DNA of 36,119 bases from Nephromyces sp. MM_2019 (GCA_015657535.1 JADHZB010001804.1:9758-45876); one strand, 5' to 3'. Positions 1-11,272 are shown, numbered from the stretch's first letter. Notes: generated by a model from the letters alone, not told the origin. Numbers and translations: made by a program.

Positions 1-399
1 TAAAATTATAAACTAGTAATAATATTCAAAACAAACACTTGAAATGAAAAGATAGCTTTATATACAAAACTGTTTGAATAATACGAGCTCATATATTCTA
101 GTCAAATTATTTTAAAAATAAATAGCAAAGTAAGGCAAATAGCCATTATAAATAAATTAACAAGTAACCATTTAAAGAAGGTTAAATCTGCAAATAGAAT
201 TAAGAATCTAGCTAATAACAGAATTATTTAAAAGCAATCTTAAAGAATTCTTATTGTACTAAAATAAGTAATAAAGCAACGATTTAAAAATTAAAAAACT
301 TTTAATTCATTTTAAATAATTCTATACATATTCCTTCCAAAGAATATTTTGACTGAAATTTATTTCTATAACTACTTTTCCTTCATTCCTCAAATAATA
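1..399. other. AT-rich left flank, no gene seen
   Basis: No convincing coding region or RNA gene is visible here. It is very AT-rich and presumably contains the promoter and 5' UTR of the argininosuccinate synthase gene. The synthase reading frame stays open upstream of its ATG to about position 349 without another ATG. A short upstream exon adding an N-terminal extension therefore cannot be excluded. Confidence 0.5.
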
Positions 400-1605
400 A
401 TGAAAATTGTACTTGCATATTCAGGGGGGCTTGACACTTCGGTTATGATACCGTGGCTACTGGAAAACTATGAAAATGCTAAAGTAATTGCAGTGACAGT
501 TGATGTTGGTCAAAATGAAGACATACTTGCAATCAAGAAAAAGGCACTCAATTCGGGAGCTGTATCTTCTCACATAATAGCATGTAAAGATGAATATGTT
601 AGGGACTACATTTGGCCCCTGGTAAAATCAGGCGCTTTGTATGAAAACCAATATATCCTGGGTACTCTGTCAAGACCTTTGATTGCTAAGAAATTAATTG
701 AAATCGTCCAAAAAGAAGACGCGGATGCAATTGCACATGGAGCAACAGGTAAAGGCAATGATCAAGTAAGATTTGAATACACAATAAAAGCTTTAGCCCC
801 TCATATAAAAGTAATTGCACCATGGCGAACCTGGAAAATTACATCTAGACAAGAGGCAATCAATTATGCCATAATTCATGGAATAGACATACCCATTGGA
901 CCAAAGGCACCTTATTCAAGGGACCAAAATATATGGTATATTTCACACGAAGGAGGCACTCTTGAAGATCCAGAACTTGCAGCTCCCGATGATCTTCTAT
1001 TAATGACGAAAAACCTTAATGATACACCTAACTCGTTTGAAAAATTAATTATAGAGTTCTCCGAAGGTTTACCAATAAGTGTTAACAATCAAATTATGGA
1101 TCCCGTGTCTATCTTGAATACTCTCAATACTATAGGAGGTTTACATGGTATAGGTGTTGCAGATATCATCGAAAGTAGGCTTGTAGGCATGAAAATCCGG
1201 GGAGTCTACGAAGCGCCTGCAGCAACTATTATTTACAAGGCACACTATGCTCTTGAAACACTCTGCCTTGACCGTAGCATGCTTGACTTGAAAAATAACC
1301 TTAAGCAGCACTATTCAAATCTTATTTATAATGGACAATGGTTCACTCAATCAAGAATTGCCCTCGATGCATTCTTTAATGTTACACAAAAGTATGTCTC
1401 CGGCACAATTGAAATGAAGTTATATAAAGGTAACATAATTATTGAATCCTTAAAGTCTCCTAACAGTCTCCTACACTCTGGTTACGCAACATTTGAAGAA
1501 GATAATGTTTACAATCAAGCAGACGCTGAAGGTTTCATAAACATATTTGCTTTATCCTCACAAATTTTTGGTTTAACTCATGCTAAGGACAATTGGTCAA
1601 CTTAA
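400..1605 (+). CDS. Argininosuccinate synthase, bacterial/plant type, intronless
   Basis: The predicted 401-residue enzyme joins citrulline and aspartate using ATP to give argininosuccinate, the penultimate step of arginine synthesis; it is probably cytosolic. Both family signatures are present: AYSGGLDTS (residues 6-14, ATP-binding P-loop) and [12 protein letters not shown] (114-125). Further family segments are PYSRDQNIW (171-179), ISHEGG (181-186) and [11 protein letters not shown] near the C-terminus. Length matches the usual ~400 residues. The start is the first in-frame ATG, placed so that the protein opens with the family's usual [10 protein letters not shown]. The SRDxNxWxxSHEG and NQADAEGFI wording resembles bacterial and plant enzymes more than animal ASS1. 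One residue is missing before Arg92 (GTLSRP against the usual GTSxARP), close to the citrulline pocket. No Shine-Dalgarno is seen and base composition matches the neighbours, so bacterial contamination is unlikely. It converges with the SLC13 gene to the right. Confidence 0.95.
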   Translation: MKIVLAYSGGLDTSVMIPWLLENYENAKVIAVTVDVGQNEDILAIKKKALNSGAVSSHIIACKDEYVRDYIWPLVKSGALYENQYILGTLSRPLIAKKLIEIVQKEDADAIAHGATGKGNDQVRFEYTIKALAPHIKVIAPWRTWKITSRQEAINYAIIHGIDIPIGPKAPYSRDQNIWYISHEGGTLEDPELAAPDDLLLMTKNLNDTPNSFEKLIIEFSEGLPISVNNQIMDPVSILNTLNTIGGLHGIGVADIIESRLVGMKIRGVYEAPAATIIYKAHYALETLCLDRSMLDLKNNLKQHYSNLIYNGQWFTQSRIALDAFFNVTQKYVSGTIEMKLYKGNIIIESLKSPNSLLHSGYATFEEDNVYNQADAEGFINIFALSSQIFGLTHAKDNWST

Positions 1606-2168
1606 AGATTTGATTTAATGAAAATAAGTTTTGAAAATATTTGATTTAATTATAAATTAAAATTATACGTTTAAATGCAGTTAATAACATTAAAATAAAA
1701 CAAATCGCTATTTTATATGAAGTAAAAATTTGCACACCTTTTCATTTTTGGCTTGAATTAATGATAAAATCTAGTATTTATAAATTACGTCTGTGTACAA
1801 GGAATTTTTTAATAAGTAAATAACTTTCAAATTCGTCTTTTCTTTCCAATCTAACAATAAATATTCTGATATCATAGTAAAAATTGCATTCAAGAGCTTA
1901 ACTTCAATTTGAAATGGTTGGAATTATACTTATCAAATATATTCTAGTTAGTTTCATTTTTAAGATTATTCAACAATGTGTAAGAAAATGGAATATATAA
2001 ATAAAATTTTTAATTAAGTTTTTCATGATTCGATTGAAAATGAGAACTTTTACAAAAACAAATAATAAAGATTTTTTGAAAACAAAGCTATGATTAATTA
2101 TATGCTTAATAAATAGTTGGTTATAAATTTAATTCATTAGTGTTATCCATATTAAAATTAGTGAATTG
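1606..2168. other. Convergent intergenic region, no gene seen
   Basis: This AT-rich spacer separates the 3' ends of the argininosuccinate synthase gene and the first SLC13-type gene. I see no ORF, RNA gene or repeat array. It should contain both 3' UTRs and polyadenylation sites, but AATAAA-like strings are too common in this composition to assign one. Confidence 0.5.
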
Positions 2169-3983
2169 CTAAATTGAAGTGTTGCAACTTGGGTTGTTCA
2201 TTGGCTTTAGATCTTCACGGCCACTGTAACAATTCGTCCATTCAGGTAATTCGCCAAATGACATTAGTTGGTAACCATATACATAGATACAGGCATAAAT
2301 GGTTATAATTGTAAGTATTTTAAATATCAAGCCTGTTCTCCACATTTGTGGTATTGTTACATTTGCCGCTTTATAAGCCAACACATGTGGAGGTGTACTA
2401 ATAGGAAACAAGGTGCCACTTCCAGATGCCATGACGGAGTTCATAGCAAGTAGCAAAGGGTTTATACATGTGCTAAGTGATGCTTCAGCTAATATAACCG
2501 TCATTATTTGAGCAACATTGGTAGCACTCATGAATTCTGTTAAGATAGAAGAAACTATAAGGGTAAATAGTACAGCTAAAGGTTCAGAAATAGTTTCAAA
2601 AACTCCTTGGAGTGAATTTGCAATAATAGCAGATAGCCCTGAGCTTCTAATCATAGTTGCCATAGCAAAGCCACCGCCGAAAATCCACATGACACCCCAT
2701 TCAATGCTCTTTGTAGCTTCATTCCAGGTAATCATTTTTTCACTTAACATTTCTTTCTTAGTATTAGTATTGTCTGGTCTCTTATTTGTAGCTTTCTCAA
2801 CTTCTTTAGTGCTATATCTTGGGAGTGCAAATACAACTATTGCAAAAAAAGTTGTTACCATAGAATCATGAGTATGATCCTTGAAAAAATAATCCCATCC
2901 TTCAATTCCACCGATACCAGGATCACGTGTTATTAACAAAATAGGAATTAAGAAAAATATAAATGTCAATAAGTATTCTGCAAATGACCACGGCGGCATT
3001 TTTTCAAGTGCCTTGTCGGATGCCTCGTAGTATTCTTTTACCCCAGGCATACCCTTGTTTGGATTTTTCCCACTGAATTTGTAAACCAGCGATTTGAAGA
3101 AGTAAATATGTAATTGGTACAAGTACGTGGGACCTTCCCAACTGACCAAGGCACCTATCCATAGGCAATAAAAACAAATAAGTCCCATAGGCAGTCCGTA
3201 AAACATCCACAATAAAAAGGATACTGGAGTATCACAGGGAAACAAGTTTTCCCAACTACCTAAAAAGGCCATATTGGTTGTAGATCCGATCAATGTAATC
3301 ATACCACCTACGGATGTCGAATTAGCCATAACAAGGTAAGTTGTAACTTGTAATTCTCTTGCATTAAGTCTTGATTCCGGGGGTCTAAACACCCGAGGAT
3401 CTTTTAAGCCACTCTCTCTCATCTTATATTTATATTCTTCAATCATGTCCAGCATCTTTTGTAATATGGGTATTAACAAGGTCATTGCTGCAGTGTTTGC
3501 TATCCACATGGATATGAATCCAGCAACAATTATATACCTCCATGTAATATCATACATGGTGTGCGACGATCCTCTCATCATGAACAATGCAAAACGCTTG
3601 TCGAGACCAACTTTTTGGAATGCACCACCAACCATAGAAGCAGTAACGTACAGTAATGTTGTCGTAGTGATATATGCACTCATTATGTCATCAAGTGGCA
3701 ATATTGTGAGTATCGTACCAAATATTAGTGGGAAGAAACTTACGATGACAATATCCATATAGTTACTCACCCAGCTTAAAACAATTATGGCGATCATGTA
3801 TAGTGTTCTCCATTGTGTTTCAGATGCGGGCAAAAAAGTAAACATTAATGATAAAAAAAGTGTAATAATAGCCAGCATTATAAATGGATATAAGTAGTTT
3901 ATAAAATCAATAAGTGAATATTGTTTAAGGGCCATGAGGCTCTTGCTGGAATTATATCCATTGGTTAGGAAGGATGGCTTCAT
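2169..3983 (-). CDS. SLC13 (DASS)-type carboxylate transporter, paralogue A
   Basis: This is an intronless gene for a 604-residue multi-pass membrane protein of the divalent anion/sodium symporter family (SLC13/INDY), whose members carry di- and tricarboxylates or sulfate. The first half has FISMWIANTAAMTLLIPI (157-173), matching the family's HPin hairpin (usually FLSMWxSNTxxxAM), and IGSTTNMAF (232-240). The second half has EWGVMWIFGGGFA (428-440), LTEFMSATNVAQ (481-492) and FPISTPPHVLAY (526-537). These match the SLC13 GGGFALA, TExxSN and PxxxPPN segments. There are about ten to twelve hydrophobic segments. The first substrate motif SNT is ANT (162-164). The second is SAT (486-488), so its Asn is also lost. 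The start is the only ATG preceding the first hydrophobic segment with adequate context. It is closely related to the next gene, indicating tandem duplication. Membrane location and substrate cannot be read from the sequence. Confidence 0.92.
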   Translation of the reverse strand: MKPSFLTNGYNSSKSLMALKQYSLIDFINYLYPFIMLAIITLFLSLMFTFLPASETQWRTLYMIAIIVLSWVSNYMDIVIVSFFPLIFGTILTILPLDDIMSAYITTTTLLYVTASMVGGAFQKVGLDKRFALFMMRGSSHTMYDITWRYIIVAGFISMWIANTAAMTLLIPILQKMLDMIEEYKYKMRESGLKDPRVFRPPESRLNARELQVTTYLVMANSTSVGGMITLIGSTTNMAFLGSWENLFPCDTPVSFLLWMFYGLPMGLICFYCLWIGALVSWEGPTYLYQLHIYFFKSLVYKFSGKNPNKGMPGVKEYYEASDKALEKMPPWSFAEYLLTFIFFLIPILLITRDPGIGGIEGWDYFFKDHTHDSMVTTFFAIVVFALPRYSTKEVEKATNKRPDNTNTKKEMLSEKMITWNEATKSIEWGVMWIFGGGFAMATMIRSSGLSAIIANSLQGVFETISEPLAVLFTLIVSSILTEFMSATNVAQIMTVILAEASLSTCINPLLLAMNSVMASGSGTLFPISTPPHVLAYKAANVTIPQMWRTGLIFKILTIITIYACIYVYGYQLMSFGELPEWTNCYSGREDLKPMNNPSCNTSI

Positions 3984-5798
3984 ATTAAATTAATTTCTGA
4001 AAAAAGTTTTTAAAAATTTCTATTTAAGTATAATTCAAATAATATGTCATAAATATGTTTAATTCTGAATCAATCCTAGGGAGTGTTAAAATTCATATAT
4101 CTGATTGATTCTGGAGTATCTAAAAATAATTGTTTCAATAAGCATAGGCAAATTTATTGTATGAAGAATAACTAAAATCTAGTTTTTCAGAAAAATACTT
4201 CCTAAATAAATTAAATACATTATGATGTTATTTGAAGAGTTTTCTTCGGAAAATTGATTATGTTTTACTTGTGTTTAATCTTAATTATTGAATTATATCA
4301 TTGTATGCATATATTTTATGAATAATGTTTTTATATGGATATTCATATATTTATATATCTTTGTGTTGAACTTAGTGTTGCAATTATATGTAAAGATTTT
4401 AGTTAGGTTGTTTTTTATTTACTACTTCTTGTGTATACAAATTTATAAGTAAATGCATAAATGTATCATTTGTTTAGTTATCTATCCAATTATTTTAAAA
4501 AATCTTTTTAGTTCAGTTACACACATTCAAGTCGAGAAGAGGGGTTAAGAAGTTTACAAGAAAAGTGCTCATTTGGATTATAATATTTACGAGCTTTTAA
4601 AAAATCTTTTAAGAAATAAAAATTCTGTAAAATGGTTCGATTTTTAGATATTTAATTACTAATAGGGCAGAATTTCAAAAGAACATTTAATACTCTAGAT
4701 CATTTCTACATAGCCAACAATATCTATTAGCAAAATAAGTACAAAATAAGAAAATTTTGAGTATATTTTAGCTCCTAAATTAAGCTAAATGAAACTTTAA
4801 GATAAATATAAGCTTAGTAATCAGCCCCACAAATCCGAAAAACCACTAACTTGCAAACAACATGTATGCTTTAAAAAAAAAAAAAAATGTTTATATAAAC
4901 AATTTGAATAATTAACTCCTGCTTGATGTGCTTTTGATACATAGCTTGAAGCACACACATCAATGATAGATCTTTATCAATCTTCAATACAGCACGGAAG
5001 CCTAGTGTTTTAAATACTTTTTTTTTTACAGGTATTTTAAAGCTTTTAAATATTAAGGTTGTATTTTTAATACAAACATTTAAGCTTTAACTCAAGTATA
5101 ATATTTTGTAACACACATATATGCATGTGTTACACAATTTAAAATATCTGTCTAGAGGAAATTTTCTTCGAAAAACGAGTATGGATATGAATAAATACAA
5201 AGATTTAATTTATTTACATCCACCCACACATTTTATCAAAAAAACATTAAATATAAACTCGAATGTTATACATGGATATGGGTTCAATCAATATTAATGA
5301 GGGCTTTAATAGTACATTGTTCGTAGAATTATATCTTGTAGATTCTGATCTTCGCTTTACATATTTATTTTTAATTTGTTCGATGTGTAAAAATTATTAA
5401 TTAAATGAAAAAGTTCGATATATAAAATGTTAAATCTTAATTCAGATTAATGGATTATTTAGTAAAAAATTTAATCAATAAATATTATATATAAATTTTT
5501 GATATAATGTGACTTTAAAAAGTTGATACAAATGATGCTCAATAATTCTTATTGATAGAATTTTATGAAAGTATAAAAAGCATAATAAACAAATTATCTA
5601 GTTGAAACAAATTACTTGAATAGTAGAAATTTTTTCTAAATCGAATTTGAGGTTATTAATTTTGTAGAAAGTATGATTGTAAGAGATATAAAAGCTTACA
5701 ATATAGATTAAGCGAATAGCATTAAGGAAGTGAAATCATTGTGTATGTATAATAAAAAACGGTTATTTATGAATTTTTAAGAATATTTTTAATTAAGC
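3984..5798. other. Gene-free AT-rich spacer between the SLC13 paralogues
   Basis: Both strands lack ORFs with coding character, and I see no tRNA, rRNA or repeat array. It includes a poly-A run of about 15 bases near 4873 and a poly-T run near 5019. It is the upstream region of paralogue A and the downstream region of paralogue B, so it should carry the promoter of A and the terminator of B. Confidence 0.5.
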
Positions 5799-7601
5799 TT
5801 AAGTGTAACATCTTTCTGGTTCTCTAAATGGTCCAGTGTAACACCTTGCCCATTCAGGCATTGTGCTAAAATCCATTAAGTTGTACCCATATGCATAAAT
5901 AAGTCCATATAGCACTGTTAACGCGACTAATTTATAAAGTAGTGTAGTTCTAAACATCTGAGGTATAGTTACATTGGCAGCTTTGTATGCAAGCACATGT
6001 GGAGGTGTGCTTATTGGGAAAAGACCTCCTGTTGAGGAAGCTAAGACAGAGTTAAATGTAAACAGTAATGGGTTGATACAATTTTCGAGTGCTGCATCTG
6101 TGAGTATAACAGTTAGGATTTGTGCGACATTGGTGTTGCTCATGAATTCGGTAAGTAATGATGAAACGCAAATAGAGATTAATACAGCCTGGGGCTCTGT
6201 GACAGTGTTGTATACTTGACTTAGGTAGTAAGATAATGTAGAGGAAAGGCCTGTGTCTATGATTATCCGAGCAACAGCGAAGCCACCACCAAATACCCAC
6301 ATAATCCCCCATTCCACAGACCTGACCGCCTCAGACCAGGTGAACATGCGCTCTTTTAGCATTGAGTTCATGATATAATTATAATTTTCGGGGTCTTCAT
6401 TCGCCTTTTTCTTTGCCTCATAGTAACTATACCTTGGTAGCAAAAATACTAGGATTGCGAAAAATGTTGTTACCATGGAGTCGCTTGTGTGATTCGGCCA
6501 CAAGATATCCCAACCTTTGAAGGAGGGTAATTCTGGTTTCCTTGTTAACAGCAGTATTGGTATGAAGGCAAAGATGAAGCACATCAAGTATTCGGCAAAA
6601 GTCCAGGGCATTGTTTTTTCAAGAGCGTTTTGTGTGGCCTCGTAGTACTCTTTAACACCCGAAATATTCTTATTTGGGTCTATACCCTTCATTTTATAAT
6701 ACAAAGACTGGTAGAAATACTTCATGAGCTTAGCAAAATAAATTGGGCCTTCCCAACTTATTAGGGCACATATCCAAAGAACTATTAAGCAGCAAACGAC
6801 AATAGGAATGCTGTAGACCATCCAAGAAAGAAATGATATGGGATCCTCACATGGGAACATAAGTTCCCATGTTCCTAAGAATGCCATGTTGGAGGTGGAG
6901 CCAATCAATGTTCCCATGCCCCCCGCGCATGATGCATTGGCCAAGAGAACATAGCAGGATACTTGGAGTTGTCTTGTGGTGAGTGATGATTCGGGAGGTT
7001 TAAATACACGAGGATCTTCTTGACCTGTTTCTTTCATCTTTAATTTATATTCACTAATCATATCCAACATCTTTTGCAATATAGGTATAAGCAAAGTCAT
7101 TGCAGCCGTGTTGGCAACCCACATAGATATAAACCCTGCTACAATAGCATATCTCCATGAGATATCATACAGCATGTGTGATGATCCCCTCATCATAAAA
7201 AGAGCAAATCGTTTATCAAGCCCAACTTTCTGGAAGGCTCCTCCTACCATAGATGCGGTTACATATAACAATGTAGTTGAAGTGATGTAGGAGTCCCACA
7301 CTTGTTCCAGTGGCATTAGAACTAAAAATACAGACAATATCAATGGCAGCATACTTACAACAACAATATCTAGATAGTTTAGAATCCAGCTTGCCACAAT
7401 TATTGTAATAAGATAAAGTGATCTCCACTCAGGTGCATTGAATGGGATCCATATAAACATCAAAGAAACCACTGCTATTAATATGATGAGCAAAATGAAT
7501 GGTTTCAGTAGGTAATACATACTGAAAATAGAATCCTTGAATGTTTCATTTACATATGCAAGTGATTTTCTAGATATATTTTGAGTCTTTAGCGTATCCA
7601 T
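5799..7601 (-). CDS. SLC13 (DASS)-type carboxylate transporter, paralogue B
   Basis: This intronless gene encodes a 600-residue multi-pass membrane protein that aligns with paralogue A almost end to end. Shared blocks include YVTASMVGGAFQKVGLDKR (113-131), MWVANTAAMTLLIPI (160-174), PRVFKPPES (198-206), GVKEYYEA (315-322), SVEWGIMWVFGGGFA (428-442) and PISTPPHVLAYKAANVTIPQ (529-548). The family is divalent anion/sodium symporters, with substrates such as citrate, succinate or sulfate. The first substrate motif is ANT (163-165), as in A. The second is an intact SNT (488-490), where A has SAT, so the two may differ in substrate or affinity. The tails and the loop around residues 395-415 are the most divergent parts. 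The start is the ATG preceding the first hydrophobic segment. Same strand and order as A suggests an old local duplication, each copy with its own promoter. Confidence 0.92.
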   Translation of the reverse strand: MDTLKTQNISRKSLAYVNETFKDSIFSMYYLLKPFILLIILIAVVSLMFIWIPFNAPEWRSLYLITIIVASWILNYLDIVVVSMLPLILSVFLVLMPLEQVWDSYITSTTLLYVTASMVGGAFQKVGLDKRFALFMMRGSSHMLYDISWRYAIVAGFISMWVANTAAMTLLIPILQKMLDMISEYKLKMKETGQEDPRVFKPPESSLTTRQLQVSCYVLLANASCAGGMGTLIGSTSNMAFLGTWELMFPCEDPISFLSWMVYSIPIVVCCLIVLWICALISWEGPIYFAKLMKYFYQSLYYKMKGIDPNKNISGVKEYYEATQNALEKTMPWTFAEYLMCFIFAFIPILLLTRKPELPSFKGWDILWPNHTSDSMVTTFFAILVFLLPRYSYYEAKKKANEDPENYNYIMNSMLKERMFTWSEAVRSVEWGIMWVFGGGFAVARIIIDTGLSSTLSYYLSQVYNTVTEPQAVLISICVSSLLTEFMSNTNVAQILTVILTDAALENCINPLLFTFNSVLASSTGGLFPISTPPHVLAYKAANVTIPQMFRTTLLYKLVALTVLYGLIYAYGYNLMDFSTMPEWARCYTGPFREPERCYT

Positions 7602-10059
7602 TGTGATCTGGTGTTATATTTATTGCTTGGGAGTTGTGTGGTATATTATCAAGATAAAATTTTATGTTTATTTGCAAAATAATCAAGCAGAAAGTTTCAT
7701 GTTTGTTATGTCCAAGTTTATAAGTGACTTGATATGATTTGCTTCAATTAACAAAGTTATTTTTGAGATTTTTATAAGTAGATCAACTTCTTTTTTAAAA
7801 ATTTATTTGAAATAATTATGGAGATTAAATAGGTGCATGCAAGCTAAGTAATAAATTATTGTTAATTAAATCATTTTCTTTTGAAAATTTTACAATGTTT
7901 TGAGTTTTCATACTCGTGAGTTAAGTGCATTCAATTCTAAAAGGTTATATTTTTATAGAAAAATAACTTGAAATAGTGTTAATAAATAAATTTTTAAAAT
8001 TCGCATATGTAAAAAAGGAAAAGTATATCTTTTTAGTAAATGTACTTCTTCGATGGCCTTCCAAAGTTATAAAATAATATTTTCTATAAATATTTCTAAT
8101 TTGTATGGGACTGTTTCTTATTTTAAAATTCCTAAAGGAGCTAAAATTTAGGTAGTATATAAAATAATCTACATCATCAAAGTATGAAACTTACACAGAT
8201 TGTTATAGAAATGTAGGCTACGTGCTAAAATTACCTAAAATCAGCAGATTTGTCACAGTACTATAAAAATAATCTTACATATTTTGGATGAATATTTGAT
8301 CATAAGTGCTCACCGTGAGTTACTACATTGCTGTAAAATGCAAGTGAATTTATATATTGTGTATGACAAAATGTAGAGGCATCTAAATCTGTGTAAAGCA
8401 CTATATATATTGTACTGATACCTATATAAATCATGGATGCTGATAATGTATTTTGTTGCTGTTGACTTTGTCTAGATTTTATATATACATTTATGTAATT
8501 GTCAGTGTATTTTTCGAGATATTATAGATTAATACTCATCCTTCTTCAAAATTATACCACCCAAAAATATATATTCGATATATTGGTGTTTTACAGTTAG
8601 GTGTGTGTATAAGGCTCATGAGAATTATATACATTTAAACCTATCTATATGTATGTAACTTAGTAATTAATGTATGTAATTACAATGAAAACATTCAAAC
8701 TAGTATAAATAACTAGCCTAATGTATAAATATAACTTTAAAGCCAATAGGAACAATTTAAATTTTTTGATGTATTAAACCACAAAGCTTACTTGCATACT
8801 GATATTACAAATAAATACCTGTGTGTGGAGAAAAATTAATTAATATTAATCTCTTAATTCCCTATAAATGAAATTGTTTTAGTAGATTCTTTCCACATTA
8901 ATAATTTATACAGTTCTACAATATCTGAAAATCCCCATGAAATTCCCTTTTCAATACTTTAATGTATTTGTTAGCTTATTGTACACATTATATAAAAATA
9001 GCAAGATCACATTAGAAAGAAACAAATCTTCACAGCATTTTAAAACTTTCAATAAATAATGGCACATCTAACATTTTAGTGTGCACCTCTATGAATATTC
9101 CATATTAAACATTCTCTACAACTGGGTGATCTTATCAAACGTGCTATTTAGTTGACTATCTAAACTAAAGTTGATAAGCTAGTCTCAAAATAATTTTTAA
9201 TTTTTAGAATAATTTTACTTGAAATTTGATTACACTTAAAAATAATGAAACCGTTTGATTATATTACTCGCAATATCTTGATCTATCATGCCATTCAAAA
9301 AATATTGACATCACATCATTTATTTTATGCTCATAATAAAAATTAAAACCTACTTAACACAGTAATCTTACAAGCATTATAATTTATTATCCACATCTCC
9401 TCCCCTAAAAAAATAGTGCTTTAATAATGATTCATTGTGCTAAAATATTTGACTTTTCTTAGATAGAAGTCGTCTTTGAGTTTTAGTAATCAAAATGATC
9501 TCGAATTATTGTAACCATTGACAATAGTGACAAGTTAATAAAATTTTTAGATAAAAATTAGTAATAAAAAAAAATGAAATCGCAATTTTTATTTTCAGTT
9601 TTTATTATTATCTTATCTGTAAGACATCCTTTTTCCTAGCACTTATTGTATACATAAGAGATTTTAGGAAAAACAATTTATATGCTCAATTATGGGTACA
9701 TATTTAGCCAGTTTTTTACTCAATTTTCGAGGTAACTTTTTGATTTTAAATTATTAGAACAATTCTATATAAGGTTTTTATTATTAACAACACCATTTGA
9801 TGTAACGTATGTTTTAATGTGTTCACTATCTCAAAAAAAACCTTGCTGGTGTAATGTAATATATAAACGATTATATTATTTTAAATAAATTCTAATCAAA
9901 TTTTTGATGTTGATAAAATGGAACTTTAGATTGTTACACTTGCTATAATCTTACATGTTTTCAATGTCTTATCTTGAAAGCCTTATTTGTGTCTTATTAC
10001 ACTATTATATAGGCTACACTATAAATATGTTTTATAAAAGAAATCTAACAATTAATGAA

Positions 10060-10990
10060 ATAGATGTGAAGGTGTCTTAGTAGGAATAGAGTTGTTATGT
10101 GCAAGAGTATGATAATTAAGGCTGTATGTAATGTTTATTTGTTTAAGGCTTGGTATTCCATTACTTAATTTTAGGTGTGCACTTGTGTGATTGTATAAGA
10201 TATGTTAGTAATGCTTTAGTATATGTTTTAGCTAGCCCATTTGTATTTGTGTATAGTCATGTTGGGTAGTATTTGTTATTGATAACTTTTACTGTTAATA
10301 TGCCTTTGCTTGTGTGTGTTAATATGGGTATTGTTAACAATCCTTATATCAGGATATATTCTTTTAGTTTTCTTTATTTTAGTGTGGCTGTGCTTGAGCG
10401 TGTGTGAAGCAGCGTGGGTAGGTGTGTTAGAGTCTGTGAATATTAATAGCTTAAACTTGATTGTTATACGAGTCTGGGATGATAACAATTTAGCACACAT
10501 ATGAAAGTGTGATTTTCTAATTGTCTGTATGATCTAGTGTGTATGAATTTACTGCTTGTCAAGTAATTCGATGTGCTCAAGTTATATGTACGTATGATGG
10601 ATTTTGGAGAATCAGTGTCTGTGATGAGCCAGCTTTTGTGTGTATCGGTGGGTATATGTGTACATGTTTGTGAGATATGATTTTGTGCCTGGATGTATGT
10701 GTGTTAGTCTGTATGCTTGTGCCTATGCGTTTGTGTGTGTGTCGGTGCGTGTGTGTGTATAGGTACGCGAGCGAGTTTGTGAATTAGGGTGAGTTTCTAA
10801 GTGAGACTCGATCTACAAGTATATAGCCTATTTAGGCGTATAGTACTATAACAAGTGTAATGTGTATAACTTTAATGGGTGAGTGTGCATATAACATTCT
10901 AATGTATGCCTAAGTACTATTCAGCAGCGCGTCTATGCTCATGTATTTATAACCACCAAAGAGTGTGTATGCTTTCAATAGCCAAGCACA
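10060..10990. repeat. T/G-biased low-complexity block
   Basis: The + strand here is enriched in TG/GT steps (tgtgtgtgtcggtgcgtgtg near 10733), with few CA runs, unlike the flanking AT-rich DNA. It is degenerate, not a clean microsatellite. It stops before the pyrimidine-rich RPS4 leader. It could be a decayed simple repeat, a promoter-associated skewed region or a noncoding transcript; nothing in the sequence decides between these. Confidence 0.5.
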
Positions 10991-11189
10991 GGGTTGTTAG
11001 TGAGTATATGTTAATCTTCAGAAGGAAGAGTTAAAACGAATCGCTCAAATTTTTTTTATTCTTTCTTGTGTAAACACATTGCGTAAACACTCTTCTTGTT
11101 ATTAATTTCTTCTTCTTACAAGCTATCAGACCAAACTTGGCTTATAAACTACAATTACAAAGGATTCCCATTAAAGTCTATTATTTATC

Positions 11190-11272
11190 ATTTTTCACTC
11201 CCTTTTTTATCTTCTTCTAACTCATTCTTTCTCCTTATTTAACTATCTTCACAACTCCATTACTCCTCCACC
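11190..11272 (+). promoter_or_regulatory. Pyrimidine-rich leader and strong start context of RPS4
   Basis: The 80 bases before the ATG are dominated by C and T (cttttttatcttcttctaac and similar) and end in CCACC directly before ATGG, an ideal Kozak context. A pyrimidine-rich leader is a common trait of ribosomal protein genes and may be core promoter or 5' UTR. The transcription start is not determinable here. Confidence 0.5.

Larger units (their letters stand above)
7602..11272. other. Large gene-free region upstream of RPS4
   Basis: I find no credible protein gene or tRNA in this 3.7-kb stretch. The left two thirds is plain AT-rich DNA and is presumably the promoter side of SLC13 paralogue B. 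The right part holds a T/G-biased block (about 10060-10990) and then a pyrimidine-rich leader before the RPS4 ATG, both listed separately. Short ORFs in the T/G block on both strands are low-complexity and not believed. Confidence 0.5.

Noticed and set aside
4636..4650. GGTTCGATTTT resembling a tRNA B box
   Set aside because: It lacks the CC end of the B box and no A box or cloverleaf arms are visible around it. No tRNA was found anywhere in the window.
400..7601. First 7.6 kb as bacterial contamination because all three genes are intronless
   Set aside because: There is no Shine-Dalgarno, spacers are long and AT-rich like the rest, and the SLC13 proteins are of eukaryotic type. Composition is continuous with the intron-bearing part, although coverage data would be needed to be certain.
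10276..10504. Overlapping ORFs on both strands, the + one looking like a membrane peptide
   Set aside because: T/G-rich DNA encodes Val, Leu, Cys and Trp by composition alone; both strands are open, which marks low complexity instead of a gene.
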